In this document: positions 52,168-60,436 of the stretch, piece after piece
Numbering within the stretch: the first letter of the stretch is position 1
Layout: each line of letters begins with the position of its first letter
Origin: Granulicella sp. L46
Lineage (GTDB): Bacteria; Acidobacteriota; Terriglobia; Terriglobales; Acidobacteriaceae
Assembly (NCBI RefSeq): GCF_009765785.1
Contig: NZ_LMUT01000012.1
Span: 73,754-136,136, forward strand
Reading direction: 5' to 3'
Length of the DNA stretch: 62,383 bases
Made by a program: the position numbers and the translations under genes
The notes under the pieces: model-generated
The model's database searches: none
The model's input: the letters and a program-made list of their open reading frames with translations, nothing else
Told to the model about the DNA's origin: nothing

Positions 52168-53847
52168 ATGTCTTCGACCATGGTCCCGAGTGCCCTTAAC
52201 CCTGCCACCGAAATGTATCCTCTCTTGACGGGTTCACAGATTGCACGCGTGCGGGCCTTCGCACGGCAAAGGAGCGTCGAGGCAGGGGAGATTCTGTATC
52301 GGCCTGGGGATGTGGCGGTGCCCGTTTTTCTTTTGCTGTCGGCCTGCATGGAGGTTGTGCAGCCGGATGGAGAAGGCGAAAAGCCCATAGGGACATTGCA
52401 ACCGAGGATGTTCACCGGGGAAGCCGGAATGATCGGGGGGCAGCGGTGTGTCGCGCTCGGTCGCGTTACTCGACCGGGAGAGGTGCTGGAAATCTCTCAT
52501 GAGGATGTCCGCGGGTTGGTAGCCAGGGACGCCGAGCTTGGAGAGATAATGCTCCGCGCTTTCATACTCCGCAGACTTAATCTCATTACACAACAACTGG
52601 GCAACGTCATCGTTATCGGATCGCGTCATTCTGTAAATACGATGCGCTTGAGAGAGTTCCTTGGCCGGAATGGTCATCCCTATACCTACGTCGACCTTGA
52701 CACAGACGTTGCGTCACAGCGGATGCTCGATCGCCTTTCAATCACCGTCGAAGAAGTCCCGATTGTCATTTGCAACAATAAGGCCGTTCTTCGCAATCCT
52801 ACGACACTTGAACTCGCAGAGTGCCTCGGACTGAATGACGACGTGGAGCGCGGCTTGCTACGCGACTTGATCATTGTGGGTGCGGGCCCCGCGGGCCTGG
52901 CTGCTGCTGTGTATGCGGCATCGGAAGGAGTGGACCTTTTGCTTGTCGAAAATCACGCCCCCGGCGGGCAGGCCGGTTCGAGTTCGAGAATCGAAAATTA
53001 TTTGGGATTTCCCACAGGAATTTCTGGCCAGGAACTCGCCTCCAGGGCGATAACCCAGGCGCAAAAATTTGGAGCGAAGATGGCTGTTGCCCGTTCCATC
53101 GTCGAATTGAAGTGTGACCGGCGCCCATACGAGCTCGTGATGGAGGATGGGAGCACGCTGTTCGCGCGAACGATTGTGATCGCGACGGGAGCCTGCTACA
53201 AGAAGCCGAACCTGTTTCGACTTGAGCAATTCGAGGGACGTGGCGTTCATTATGGAGCAACGACCATTGAGGGGCAGCTGTGCCTCGACGAAGACGTCGT
53301 GGTGGTGGGAGGAGGCAACTCCGCAGGACAGGCTGCGGTGTTCCTTTCGCAGACGGCGCGGAAAGTTTATATGCTCGTGCGATCAAAAGACTTATCGCAA
53401 TCCATGTCGCGCTATCTCATTCAGCGGATAGAAGGGAATCCCGCTATTGAATTGCTCTGTGAGACAGAGCTTACGGGGCTATGCGGCGACCGTTCTCTTG
53501 AAAAGGTTTCCTGGATAAACAAAAGGACAAACCAGAGTTCATGGCTTCCAATGCGCCATATTTTTATCATGACAGGCGCGTCGCCCAATACCGAATGGCT
53601 TCGCGGCCGGGTGGCGCTAGATAAGAATGGGTTCATTCTCACAGGGCGGGATTTGCCGCTTTCGCTCTCAAGCGAGATGAGTCCTGCGTGGCCACTAAAG
53701 CGCGCACCCCAATCGTTTGAGAGCAGCCTCCCCGGCGTTTTCGCGGTGGGAGATGTGCGCGCGGGAAGCATGAAGCGAGTGGCGTCCGCTGTTGGTGAAG
53801 GAGCGATTTCAATTAGCTTCGTTCACCGCGCTCTGTCGGAGCCATAG
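52168..53847 (+). CDS. cNMP-binding / thioredoxin-like / thioredoxin-reductase fusion
   Basis: The product has 559 residues. Residues 15-140 form a cyclic-nucleotide-binding-type barrel (RQRSVEAGEILYRPGDVAVP, FTGEAGMIGGQRCVALGRVT). Residues about 145-225 resemble a thioredoxin/glutaredoxin-like domain without a CxxC. From about 230 a thioredoxin-reductase-type flavoprotein follows: LIIVGAGPAGLAAAVYAASE, RIENYLGFPTGISGQELASR, VVVGGGNSAGQAAVFLSQ and GVFAVGDVRAGSMKRVASAV. The TrxR redox Cys pair is missing (ATGACYKKP at that region). It may reduce another acceptor with NADPH, with the N-terminal domain sensing a ligand. Confidence 0.92.
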   Translation: MSSTMVPSALNPATEMYPLLTGSQIARVRAFARQRSVEAGEILYRPGDVAVPVFLLLSACMEVVQPDGEGEKPIGTLQPRMFTGEAGMIGGQRCVALGRVTRPGEVLEISHEDVRGLVARDAELGEIMLRAFILRRLNLITQQLGNVIVIGSRHSVNTMRLREFLGRNGHPYTYVDLDTDVASQRMLDRLSITVEEVPIVICNNKAVLRNPTTLELAECLGLNDDVERGLLRDLIIVGAGPAGLAAAVYAASEGVDLLLVENHAPGGQAGSSSRIENYLGFPTGISGQELASRAITQAQKFGAKMAVARSIVELKCDRRPYELVMEDGSTLFARTIVIATGACYKKPNLFRLEQFEGRGVHYGATTIEGQLCLDEDVVVVGGGNSAGQAAVFLSQTARKVYMLVRSKDLSQSMSRYLIQRIEGNPAIELLCETELTGLCGDRSLEKVSWINKRTNQSSWLPMRHIFIMTGASPNTEWLRGRVALDKNGFILTGRDLPLSLSSEMSPAWPLKRAPQSFESSLPGVFAVGDVRAGSMKRVASAVGEGAISISFVHRALSEP

Positions 53848-53994
53848 CGGACGGCGGACGCACAACGTGCTAACTTTGGGCCAGGTTCTGGTGTCAATTC
53901 GCGGGCTCGTCATCATGAGGACGCAACAACTTCCGGGTGCAAGAAGGAAGGCGACACCAATCCGCACGCTTCTGGGAGTGTCTGAGGACAGAAG

Positions 53995-55516
53995 TTGATT
54001 TCGTCTCCACCGAGTTCCGCGAAGACACACGGCCGCTGGGTGCTTGCGGCGACGATCCTGGCCTCAAGCATGGCTTTTATCGATGGGACTGTTGTCAATG
54101 TTGCCCTTCCAGCCTTGCAGGCGAATCTGCATGCAACGGCGAATTCATTGCAATGGGTCGTCGAGTCCTATGCGCTCTTTCTGGCTGCACTACTGCTTCT
54201 GGGAGGCTCGGCCGGGGACCTCTATGGTCGACGAAGGTGTTTTGTGTTCGGCGTGCTCGTCTTCGCAGCTGGATCGATCTGCTGTGGTTTCGCGCCTACG
54301 ATTGGTATGTTGATCGCCGCTCGCGCTTTCCAGGGAGTTGGAGCTGCCTTCATGGTTCCAGGCAGCCTAGCCATCGTCAGTGCCTCGTTCCCGGCGAGTG
54401 AAAGCGGTACGGCGATCGGAACCTGGTCTGGTTTTACCGCGATCACGGCCGCTGTCGGTCCAGTGTTCGGAGGCTGGCTAGTGCAGCATGCTTCGTGGCG
54501 CTGGGTCTTCTTCATCAATGTTCCGGTGGCGGCCGCTGTCGTGTGGCTGGCGCAATCTCACATTCGCGAGAGCCGCGACGAGCAATCAAATAGCGAAATC
54601 GATTGGCTCGGTGCCATTCTCGTGACTTCGGGATTGGGCGCAGTCACGTTCTCTCTTATACAGGCGTCCGCCGACCGAACCGCAGCTCGCTGGTGCGGAC
54701 TGCTCGGCGTCGCGTTGATTGCTACATTTGTGTTGGTGGAGTTCCGTTCTGCCTCACCGATGATCTCGCCGATTTTATTTGGGTCGAGAGACTTCACGGG
54801 AACTAATTTGCTTACACTGATGCTTTACGGCGCCCTGGGAGGAGTACTGTACTTTTTACCTCTCGAGCTGATCCAGGTCCAGTACTATTCGGCCACCGAG
54901 GCAGGCGCATCCTTGCTTCCGCTGATTTTGCTAATCTCGCTATTTTCCCGTTGGTCTGGCGGGTTGATTGCGAGATTTGTTGCCAGATTGCCCCTGACGT
55001 TCGGATCCCTTATCGCGGCCGCGGGATTTCTGCTGATGCTTTGGTGTGGCCTTCCTGCACCGTATTGGACCAACGTGTTTCCCGGAGTATTGACTCTGGG
55101 AGTGGGGTTAGCGGTTACCGTCGCACCGTTGACCACCCGCGGTGATGCAATCTCTCCCGGCTGCGGAGGCTGGTGTCGCTTCGGGAGTCAACAATGCTGT
55201 CTCGCGAATCGCCTCACTCCTTACGGTCGCCGTATTTGGATTCGTTCTGGCAGCGGGGTTTAATCGCTCCTTGAACGGAGCCATCGAACAGATGGTTTTG
55301 TCGTCCGCAAACCGTGAAGCCCTCGCTCGAGAGAGGGCGAAACTCGCCGGTGCAGAGATTGAAGATCCTGAATTGAGACGGGCCCTCGATGTGGCGTTCG
55401 TCGTTGGATTTCATGAGGTCCTTTGGATTTCTGCGGTCCTGGCAATGCTGGGCGCTTGCTCCGCACAGATGCTCACAGCTAAAGGTGCAGCGAGCCCGTC
55501 AGCGCAGACTACTTGA
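53995..55516 (+). pseudogene. MFS transporter (DHA2/EmrB type), frameshifted
   Basis: The first frame (TTG at 53995) encodes helices 1-12 of a DHA2 exporter: SSMAFIDGTVVNVALPALQA, LQWVVESYALFLAALLLLGG, ARAFQGVGAAFMVPGSLAIV and AVGPVFGGWLVQHASWRWVF. At about 55140 the frame is lost. The next frame continues VMQSLPAAEAGVASGVNNAV and SRIASLLTVAVFGFVLAAGF to 55516. Removing one C from the CCACCCGCGG region joins LTT to AVMQS and gives a normal protein of about 506 residues. So the gene has a single-base insertion, real or a sequencing artefact. It lies about 150 bases after the TrxR fusion. Confidence 0.88.
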
Positions 55517-55548
55517 TGACCGTCATCATTAGTCTGATCACTACCCAG

Positions 55549-55615
55549 ATGGACACAAAGGTATTGTTCAATACCTTCGTCCAATTGTTGGTTTGCCAGG
55601 ATTCTGGTGTGATCT
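55549..55615 (+). promoter_or_regulatory. Repeated promoter module, copy D (for the SDR-RidA-hydrolase operon)
   Basis: AAGGTATTG-TT-CAATACCTT is a perfect 9-bp inverted repeat, followed by CGTCCAATTG, 14 bases, and TTCTGG-TG-TGAT at 55602. The SDR start codon is at 55664. Confidence 0.85.
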
Positions 55616-55663
55616 CTTTATGCCGCAAGGTCCCATGGAGCGCGCATCAGAAGGAGAACGACA

Positions 55664-56386
55664 TTGGCAAACAAAAAAACTGTAATTGTTACGGGCGCCT
55701 CGCAGGGAATCGGTGCAGCTGTCGTGCAAGCGTTCCTTGACCACGATTATCAGGTTGTCGCAACTTCGCGTAACGTGACCAAGGCGCAGTTAGTGCCATC
55801 ATCAAACCTTGCGCTCGTGGATGGAGACATTGGCAAGGAGGCGACCGCGGAGAAAGTCACGAAGACTGCTTTAGCTAAGTTTGGCTCGATTGATCATGTG
55901 GTCAATAACGCCGGCATCTTCTCGGTAAAGCCGTTCACGGAGTACACCGCTGAAGAATTTCAGAGTTTCGTCTCCACGAATCTGGAGGGGTTCATCTTCA
56001 TCACCCAACTCGCGGTGAAGCAGATCCTGGCGCAGGGCACTGGAGGCAGTGTCACGACCATCACGACGTCGCTGGTCGAGAATCCGATCGCCGGCCTTAC
56101 GGCGTCGATCCCGATGATTACGAAGGGCGGCCTCGAAGCGGTTACGCGCAGCCTGGCAAGCGAGTACGCCAAGGAAAACATTCGTTTCAACGCAGTTGCG
56201 CCTGGTGTCGTCGATACGCCTCTTCATGCGAAAACCCCGAAGGACTTCATGAAGACGCTTTCACCCATGGGCATCGTTTCCGATTCCGCAGATATTGCGG
56301 AGGCCGTCCTATATCTGACCGAAGCCCGTCATATTACAGGGGAGGTGCTGCACGTGGACGGCGGTGCGCACGCGGGCCGGTGGTAG
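55664..56386 (+). CDS. Short-chain dehydrogenase/reductase
   Basis: The product has 240 residues with a TTG start preceded by AGAAGGAGA. SDR motifs are TGASQGIG (cofactor), VNNAGIF, catalytic Ser in TTITTS, and an NAPGVVDTPLHAKTP-like VAPGVVDTPLH segment. The expected YxxxK is replaced by a region reading PMITKGGLEAVTRSLASEY: the Lys is present but the Tyr position is Met or Ile. Dehydrogenase activity is therefore uncertain. The C-terminus TGEVLHVDGGAHAGRW is normal. The stop overlaps the start of the RidA gene. Confidence 0.88.
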   Translation: MANKKTVIVTGASQGIGAAVVQAFLDHDYQVVATSRNVTKAQLVPSSNLALVDGDIGKEATAEKVTKTALAKFGSIDHVVNNAGIFSVKPFTEYTAEEFQSFVSTNLEGFIFITQLAVKQILAQGTGGSVTTITTSLVENPIAGLTASIPMITKGGLEAVTRSLASEYAKENIRFNAVAPGVVDTPLHAKTPKDFMKTLSPMGIVSDSADIAEAVLYLTEARHITGEVLHVDGGAHAGRW

Positions 56387-56880
56387 GGCACTCAGGGCTG
56401 CAGCAGAGAAGCGCTCAACAGCGGTTGCTGGATTTGGGCATTCACTTGCCGGCCGCACCCACGCCTTTGGGCACCTACGTGGAGGCGTTACAAACCGGCA
56501 ACCTTTTGTTCCTGAGCGGGATGCTCCCGGTGGTCGACCATAAAGCAAAGTATGTTGGTCGGCTGGGAAAGGAACTCGACGCAGAGGCGGGACGCGATGC
56601 TGTTTATACAGCTGCGCTAGGTGCGCTAGCCGTTGCGCAAGAGTTTTTGGGCTCGCTCGATCGAATTACGCGTGTCGTACGACTCGGAGTGTTTCTTGCG
56701 ACCGTCGGAGATTTCTTTGATCAGCCTCGTGTAGCGGATGGTGCATCGGACCTCTTCCGCGACGTCTTTGGGATTGAGAAGGCGTCGGTCAGGACAGTGC
56801 TGGGAGTTGCCAGCCTTCCCTTGGGAATGCCGGTCGCACTCGAGATCATCTTCGAGGTGAAAGCGGCGGAGAGTCTATGA
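56380..56880 (+). CDS. RidA (YjgF/YER057c/UK114)-family protein
   Basis: The product has 166 residues, starting at a GTG that overlaps the SDR stop codon, so the two are translationally coupled. The domain is the atypical longer RidA subgroup: LPAAPTPLGTYVEALQTGNL, LFLSGMLPVV, LDRITRVVRLGVFLATVGDF and SVRTVLGVASLPLGMPVALE. RidA removes reactive enamine/imine intermediates; the Arg that binds substrate is plausibly in SVRTVLG. It fits an operon with reactive-metabolite control. Confidence 0.9.
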   Translation: MVGHSGLQQRSAQQRLLDLGIHLPAAPTPLGTYVEALQTGNLLFLSGMLPVVDHKAKYVGRLGKELDAEAGRDAVYTAALGALAVAQEFLGSLDRITRVVRLGVFLATVGDFFDQPRVADGASDLFRDVFGIEKASVRTVLGVASLPLGMPVALEIIFEVKAAESL

Positions 56881-56908
56881 AGAGAGTATCTGTCTCCGGA
56901 GGTGAGCG

Positions 56909-57874
56909 ATGTATCTCTTGAGATGTTTCCGTCGGTCACGATGCTCGCCGATAGTCTGTATGGCGTTAATGCTGAACCTCACGCTGCAGGCACAACGAAA
57001 GGAAGATTCAATGACATACCCGGTTAACTACCGCGCGGTACGGGTCGACGGGCTATCAATCTTTTACAGGGAAGCCGGGCCTAAAGCTGCGCCGACCATC
57101 CTTTTGCTACATGGGCTTCCATCGTCGTCGCGAATGTTCGAGCCTTTACTAACGCGGCTCGCAGATAACTACCACCTGGTGGCCCCGGACTATCCAGGCT
57201 TTGGACACAGCGCGTGGCCTGATCCAAAACAATTCGACTACACGTTCGATCATATTGCTTCGGTGATGACTGACTTCACGCAGGCACTGGGTCTGTCCCA
57301 CTACACGCTGTATATGCAGGATTATGGCGGACCGGTTGGATTTCGTATGGCACTCGCCCACCCCGAAACGGTCCAGGCTCTGATCGTCCAGGACGCCGTC
57401 GCGCACAACGAAGGTCTGGGATCGAACTGGACGACGCGGCGGGCATTTTGGGCGAATCGGCCTGCGAATGAAGAAGCGTTGCGTATAAACCTGTTATCGC
57501 TGCCAACCACAAAGACTCGCCACATCGGCGACGACCCCAACACTGAGCTTTATGACCCTGATCTTTGGACTGACGAGTATGCGTTCTTGAGTGCCCCAGC
57601 GCAGGCTCAGATTCAGAGCGACCTCTTTTATGACTACCGGACAAATGTCGAAGCCTATCCACGGTGGCAGGTGTGGATGCAGAAGACCCAACCAAAGCTC
57701 CTGGTCCTATGGGGTAAGCACGACCTCTCATTTGATCTTGGCGAGCCCGAGCGCTACCGGAAAGATGTGCCGGCCGCAAAGGTCCATGTGCTCGAAGCGG
57801 GGCATTTTGCGCTGGATACCAAGGCAGACGAAATCGCGGCCCTGGTGCGGGAGTTTATGACTGGGCTGGATTGA
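56909..57874 (+). CDS. Alpha/beta-hydrolase (haloalkane dehalogenase/epoxide hydrolase-like)
   Basis: The product has 321 residues. The ATG at 56909 follows GGAGGTGAG and starts a possible signal peptide (SPIVCMALMLNLTLQAQ); a second start at 57011 would give a cytosolic form. The fold shows LLLHGLPSSSRMF (oxyanion hole), LYMQDYGGPVGFRMALAHPE with an Asp nucleophile, WGKHDLSFD and AGHFALD with the catalytic His. An Asp nucleophile points to dehalogenase or epoxide hydrolase chemistry. It is the third gene after module D. Confidence 0.88.
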   Translation: MYLLRCFRRSRCSPIVCMALMLNLTLQAQRKEDSMTYPVNYRAVRVDGLSIFYREAGPKAAPTILLLHGLPSSSRMFEPLLTRLADNYHLVAPDYPGFGHSAWPDPKQFDYTFDHIASVMTDFTQALGLSHYTLYMQDYGGPVGFRMALAHPETVQALIVQDAVAHNEGLGSNWTTRRAFWANRPANEEALRINLLSLPTTKTRHIGDDPNTELYDPDLWTDEYAFLSAPAQAQIQSDLFYDYRTNVEAYPRWQVWMQKTQPKLLVLWGKHDLSFDLGEPERYRKDVPAAKVHVLEAGHFALDTKADEIAALVREFMTGLD

Positions 57875-57920
57875 GTGCCGGAACTACCCCAAAAACAAGC
57901 TCAACTTTGTAGGAGGGACA

Positions 57921-58568
57921 ATGATCAATGAAATGGACGACGTATTAGTGGCGGACGATAACGCTCTGCTGGTGAGTGTTCTCGGGGAAATATTCAGGGA
58001 GTCTGGCTATTCGGTTCGAACGGCGCCAGATGGGTTCGTAGCGTTGGCAATGATACGGGACCGGATCCCCGATATTCTCATTTCGGATCTGAACATGCCG
58101 CGCATGTCGGGCTTTGAGCTTCTATCCGTCGTACGCCGGCGATTCCCGAGGATTGCCATGATCGCTATGAGCGGCGCGTATACCGGAGCGATCGTTCCAC
58201 AGGGGGTTCCGGCCGATGCGTTTTACCCAAAGGGTGAATGCAGTGTTGCCGAGCTCTTCGAGATGCTCTGCGCGATCAAAGATAATGCAACGCGATATTC
58301 CGCGCGCGCCGCTGCGCCAATCTGGGTACCCGCTTTGCCGATTGGCGAAGACGACTTCTCCGTCATGGCCGTCGCTTGTCCAGAGTGCTTGAGGACGTTC
58401 TACCATTGCCTCCACGATGCGGAGCTCTTGCGCGCGGAACGGAGCTGCCCCCACTGCCTGCATCCTGTGCAGCTGGCAATTGTCAGGACACCGGCGGACA
58501 CCGATAAAACCGGCCTTCCTTTTGCGTCACTTGCGAGGACGGACAACGTCCCCGCAAACCTGCGCTAA
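57921..58568 (+). CDS. Response regulator with a C-terminal zinc-ribbon-like domain
   Basis: The product has 215 residues. The receiver is complete: VLVADDNALLVSVLG, phosphoacceptor Asp in ILISDLNMPRMSG, IAMSGAYTG and FYPKG with the Lys. The C-terminal 70 residues contain CPECLRTFYHC and CPHCLHP, a CxxC-x(20-odd)-CxxC arrangement that could bind zinc. No HTH or enzymatic output domain is seen. Such a short zinc-binding output could act in protein-protein contact. It follows the hydrolase by 46 bases with a good ribosome site (AGGAGGG). Confidence 0.85.
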   Translation: MINEMDDVLVADDNALLVSVLGEIFRESGYSVRTAPDGFVALAMIRDRIPDILISDLNMPRMSGFELLSVVRRRFPRIAMIAMSGAYTGAIVPQGVPADAFYPKGECSVAELFEMLCAIKDNATRYSARAAAPIWVPALPIGEDDFSVMAVACPECLRTFYHCLHDAELLRAERSCPHCLHPVQLAIVRTPADTDKTGLPFASLARTDNVPANLR

Positions 58569-58780
58569 ATCTTCCGAAGCTATCCTTCACGGTGCCATTC
58601 GATGTTCAATGATGTTCTTAGCTTCGCGGCATTTGTTTCTATCAAGTGGGTCTTGTTGAAGGTCTGTTCAGTTTCGCGCGAAACTGACAATGTCGGGCCC
58701 TCGGCTTCGTCGCGGAAACTGCATAACGAAGTTCGCTGAACTAGGAGCAGCGATGGCTTACGCCTGCCCGACGCGCGGCA
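58569..58780. other. Convergent intergenic region
   Basis: About 210 bases between the rightward regulator gene and the leftward FixJ-like gene. GCGCGAAACTGACAATGTCG and a nearby TTTCGCGCG complement could form a weak hairpin around 58673-58684, but no clear terminator with a T tract is visible. Confidence 0.35.
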
Positions 58781-59410
58781 CTAGGCTCTTGGCGAGGGGG
58801 CGATACGGAGTCGGACTGCGATTTTCACAAGATTAGGAAGAGAGTCGGCCTGCATTTTCTGCATCACTCTGCCCCGATGCGCCTTCACCGTGATCTCACT
58901 GATGCCTAACTTGCTGCCGACCTCCTTGTTCGATAGCCCCGACACCACCAATGCCAGGACTTCCCGTTCGCGAGGCGTTAGTACTGCGTAACAGTCCTTG
59001 AGCGCTCCTATCTCCGACTCACGGCGAAGAGCATTTCGACTGCGCTCAATAGCATGGCGAATAGCGTTTAAGAGCGCTTCATCATCAAATGGCTTCGTCA
59101 AAAATTCAATAGCCCCTGCCTTCATTGCCATCACCGTCATGGGAACGTCGCCGTAACCGGTGATGAAGATGATCGGCATGTCTGCCCGATCCGATGTGAT
59201 GCGTTTCTGTAGATCAAGACCGTTGAGATCGGGTAAGGAGACATCGAGAACCGCGCAACTTGGGGCAGGAACTCGCGGGCGAGCCAGGAACTCCTGAGCG
59301 GACGCGAAGATCTCTGGTTCCCAACCCTCGTGCCGGATCAACAACTCGAGCGATTCGCGAACTGAAATGTCATCGTCGACAACGAATACTATTGGTGTGG
59401 CGGGAGGCAT
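58781..59410 (-). CDS. FixJ-type response regulator
   Basis: The product has 209 residues from the ATG at 59410, with GAGGT upstream; a GTG at 59440 is an alternative. The receiver has VFVVDDDISVRESLELL, Asp in CAVLDVSLPDLNG, PIIFITGYGDVPMTVMAMKA and FLTKPFDDE. The C-terminal LuxR-type HTH is LTPREREVLALVVSGLSNKE with LGISEITVKAHRGRVMQKMQ. FixJ-like proteins activate transcription when phosphorylated by PAS kinases such as the one at 13.9-16.7 kb, though pairing is not shown. Copy 2 at 23.8 kb keeps only the HTH. Confidence 0.94.
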   Translation of the reverse strand: MPPATPIVFVVDDDISVRESLELLIRHEGWEPEIFASAQEFLARPRVPAPSCAVLDVSLPDLNGLDLQKRITSDRADMPIIFITGYGDVPMTVMAMKAGAIEFLTKPFDDEALLNAIRHAIERSRNALRRESEIGALKDCYAVLTPREREVLALVVSGLSNKEVGSKLGISEITVKAHRGRVMQKMQADSLPNLVKIAVRLRIAPSPRA

Positions 59411-59495
59411 GGCAGGTAACCTCGATTCGGAGCCCGGCACTGCTGGCTAATACACAAATATATTGACTGGTCGCTCCAGAGAGCAAGCGACGCGG

Positions 59496-59873
59496 TTAGT
59501 GATTTCCTTGGAATGCTAAGTTGATTGCCTCCAGGAGATCGGGTTCGTTGAAGGGTTTCAATAGGCATTCCACAGCTCCGAGCTTAAGCAAGCGGGGGCG
59601 AATCGCCTCATCTCTCTGAGCTGTAATGAAGATGATCGGAATCCTTTGTTGGCGAATCGCCAATTCGTTTTGGAGATCGAGCCCGGTCATTCCGGGCATG
59701 GCAACGTCAAGGATCAGACAACTGGTCTGAGCTAGTTCATCGGATGCGAGGAACTCCTCCCCGGCGGAGAAGGCCTTGGCCGCAAAACCGAATTCTCTTA
59801 GCAAGTCAGGTAACGACTCGCATATGGATTGATCGTCGTCGACCACCGATATGAGTAAGCGTTTATCTTTCAC
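59496..59873 (-). CDS. Single-domain response regulator, copy 2
   Basis: The product has 125 residues: ISVVDDDQSICESLPDLLRE, phosphoacceptor Asp in CLILDVAMPGMTG, IIFITAQRDEAIRP, VECLLKPFNE. It is the close paralogue of the receiver at 23454-23828. It lies upstream of the FixJ-type gene on the same strand with an 86-base gap, and represents the intact version of the duplicated receiver-FixJ cassette. It has no output domain. Confidence 0.92.
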   Translation of the reverse strand: MKDKRLLISVVDDDQSICESLPDLLREFGFAAKAFSAGEEFLASDELAQTSCLILDVAMPGMTGLDLQNELAIRQQRIPIIFITAQRDEAIRPRLLKLGAVECLLKPFNEPDLLEAINLAFQGNH

Positions 59874-60224
59874 GGATTCCTCTTGGATTTCTGGGGGTCC
59901 ATCGAGGGAGATGCGTGAATTACCCCAAGACTGCTGTCGTCTGTCTTACCTTCAGATACGCTTCCTATCTGGAATCGCAGTCCATACCAGATCCGGGAAG
60001 GCGTCAACGACGCGGCTGAACTCGTGTATACGGAAGCCCTTTCTCAACAATGTCGCACATCCACAGACTGGACTAGAAACTATGCGGGTGTCGATAAGAC
60101 TTTGGTATTGGTTTCAAAGATTGTCAATGACAGTTCGCTCATCGTCAGCGCTGATCCTCAACCAGACGAACGGAAGAGTGGTGACAATGAAGTCAGTCAT
60201 TTTCGCGCTACGATCCCGCGAAGA
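59874..60224. other. Intergenic region upstream of the hydrolase
   Basis: No gene is recognised. ACTTTGGTATTGGTTTCAAA at 60098-60117 looks like a lone half-site of the repeated module and resembles the lone half-site at 23148-23163 upstream of the other receiver cassette. Confidence 0.5.
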
Positions 60225-60290
60225 GATACCAACGTATCGACTTATACCATCGTGCAATAGATTACCCGGCAGACTTCTGTTGTGATCACA
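60225..60290 (+). promoter_or_regulatory. Repeated promoter module, copy E (for the Tat hydrolase)
   Basis: ACGTATCGACTTATACC, ATCGTGCAATAG, 14 bases, and TTCTGT-TG-TGAT at 60275. The hydrolase start is at 60437. Confidence 0.75.
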
Positions 60291-60436
60291 ACTGGCGAGT
60301 GACTCGAGAGTTTAGATCCACTGCTAGTCGCTCGCTGCCTGTCCTGCTGTAGATACGCATGAAGCGTTGGCTGACGCATCCCTACCTCCGACAGGCTACT
60401 TTCGATGCCGAACCCATCCACATAGGAGTTCGCAAT

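Noticed and set aside
60095-60120. CTTTGGTATTGG half-site before module E
   Set aside because: A single half-site without the promoter part; it may be an extra binding site but is not a full copy.
11862-60290. Reading the repeated dyads as integron attC sites or another cassette array
   Set aside because: No attC core bases, no intact integrase, sites lie at promoters in both orientations, and the spacing to TTCTGG is fixed as expected for transcription. A recombination origin stays possible only as speculation.
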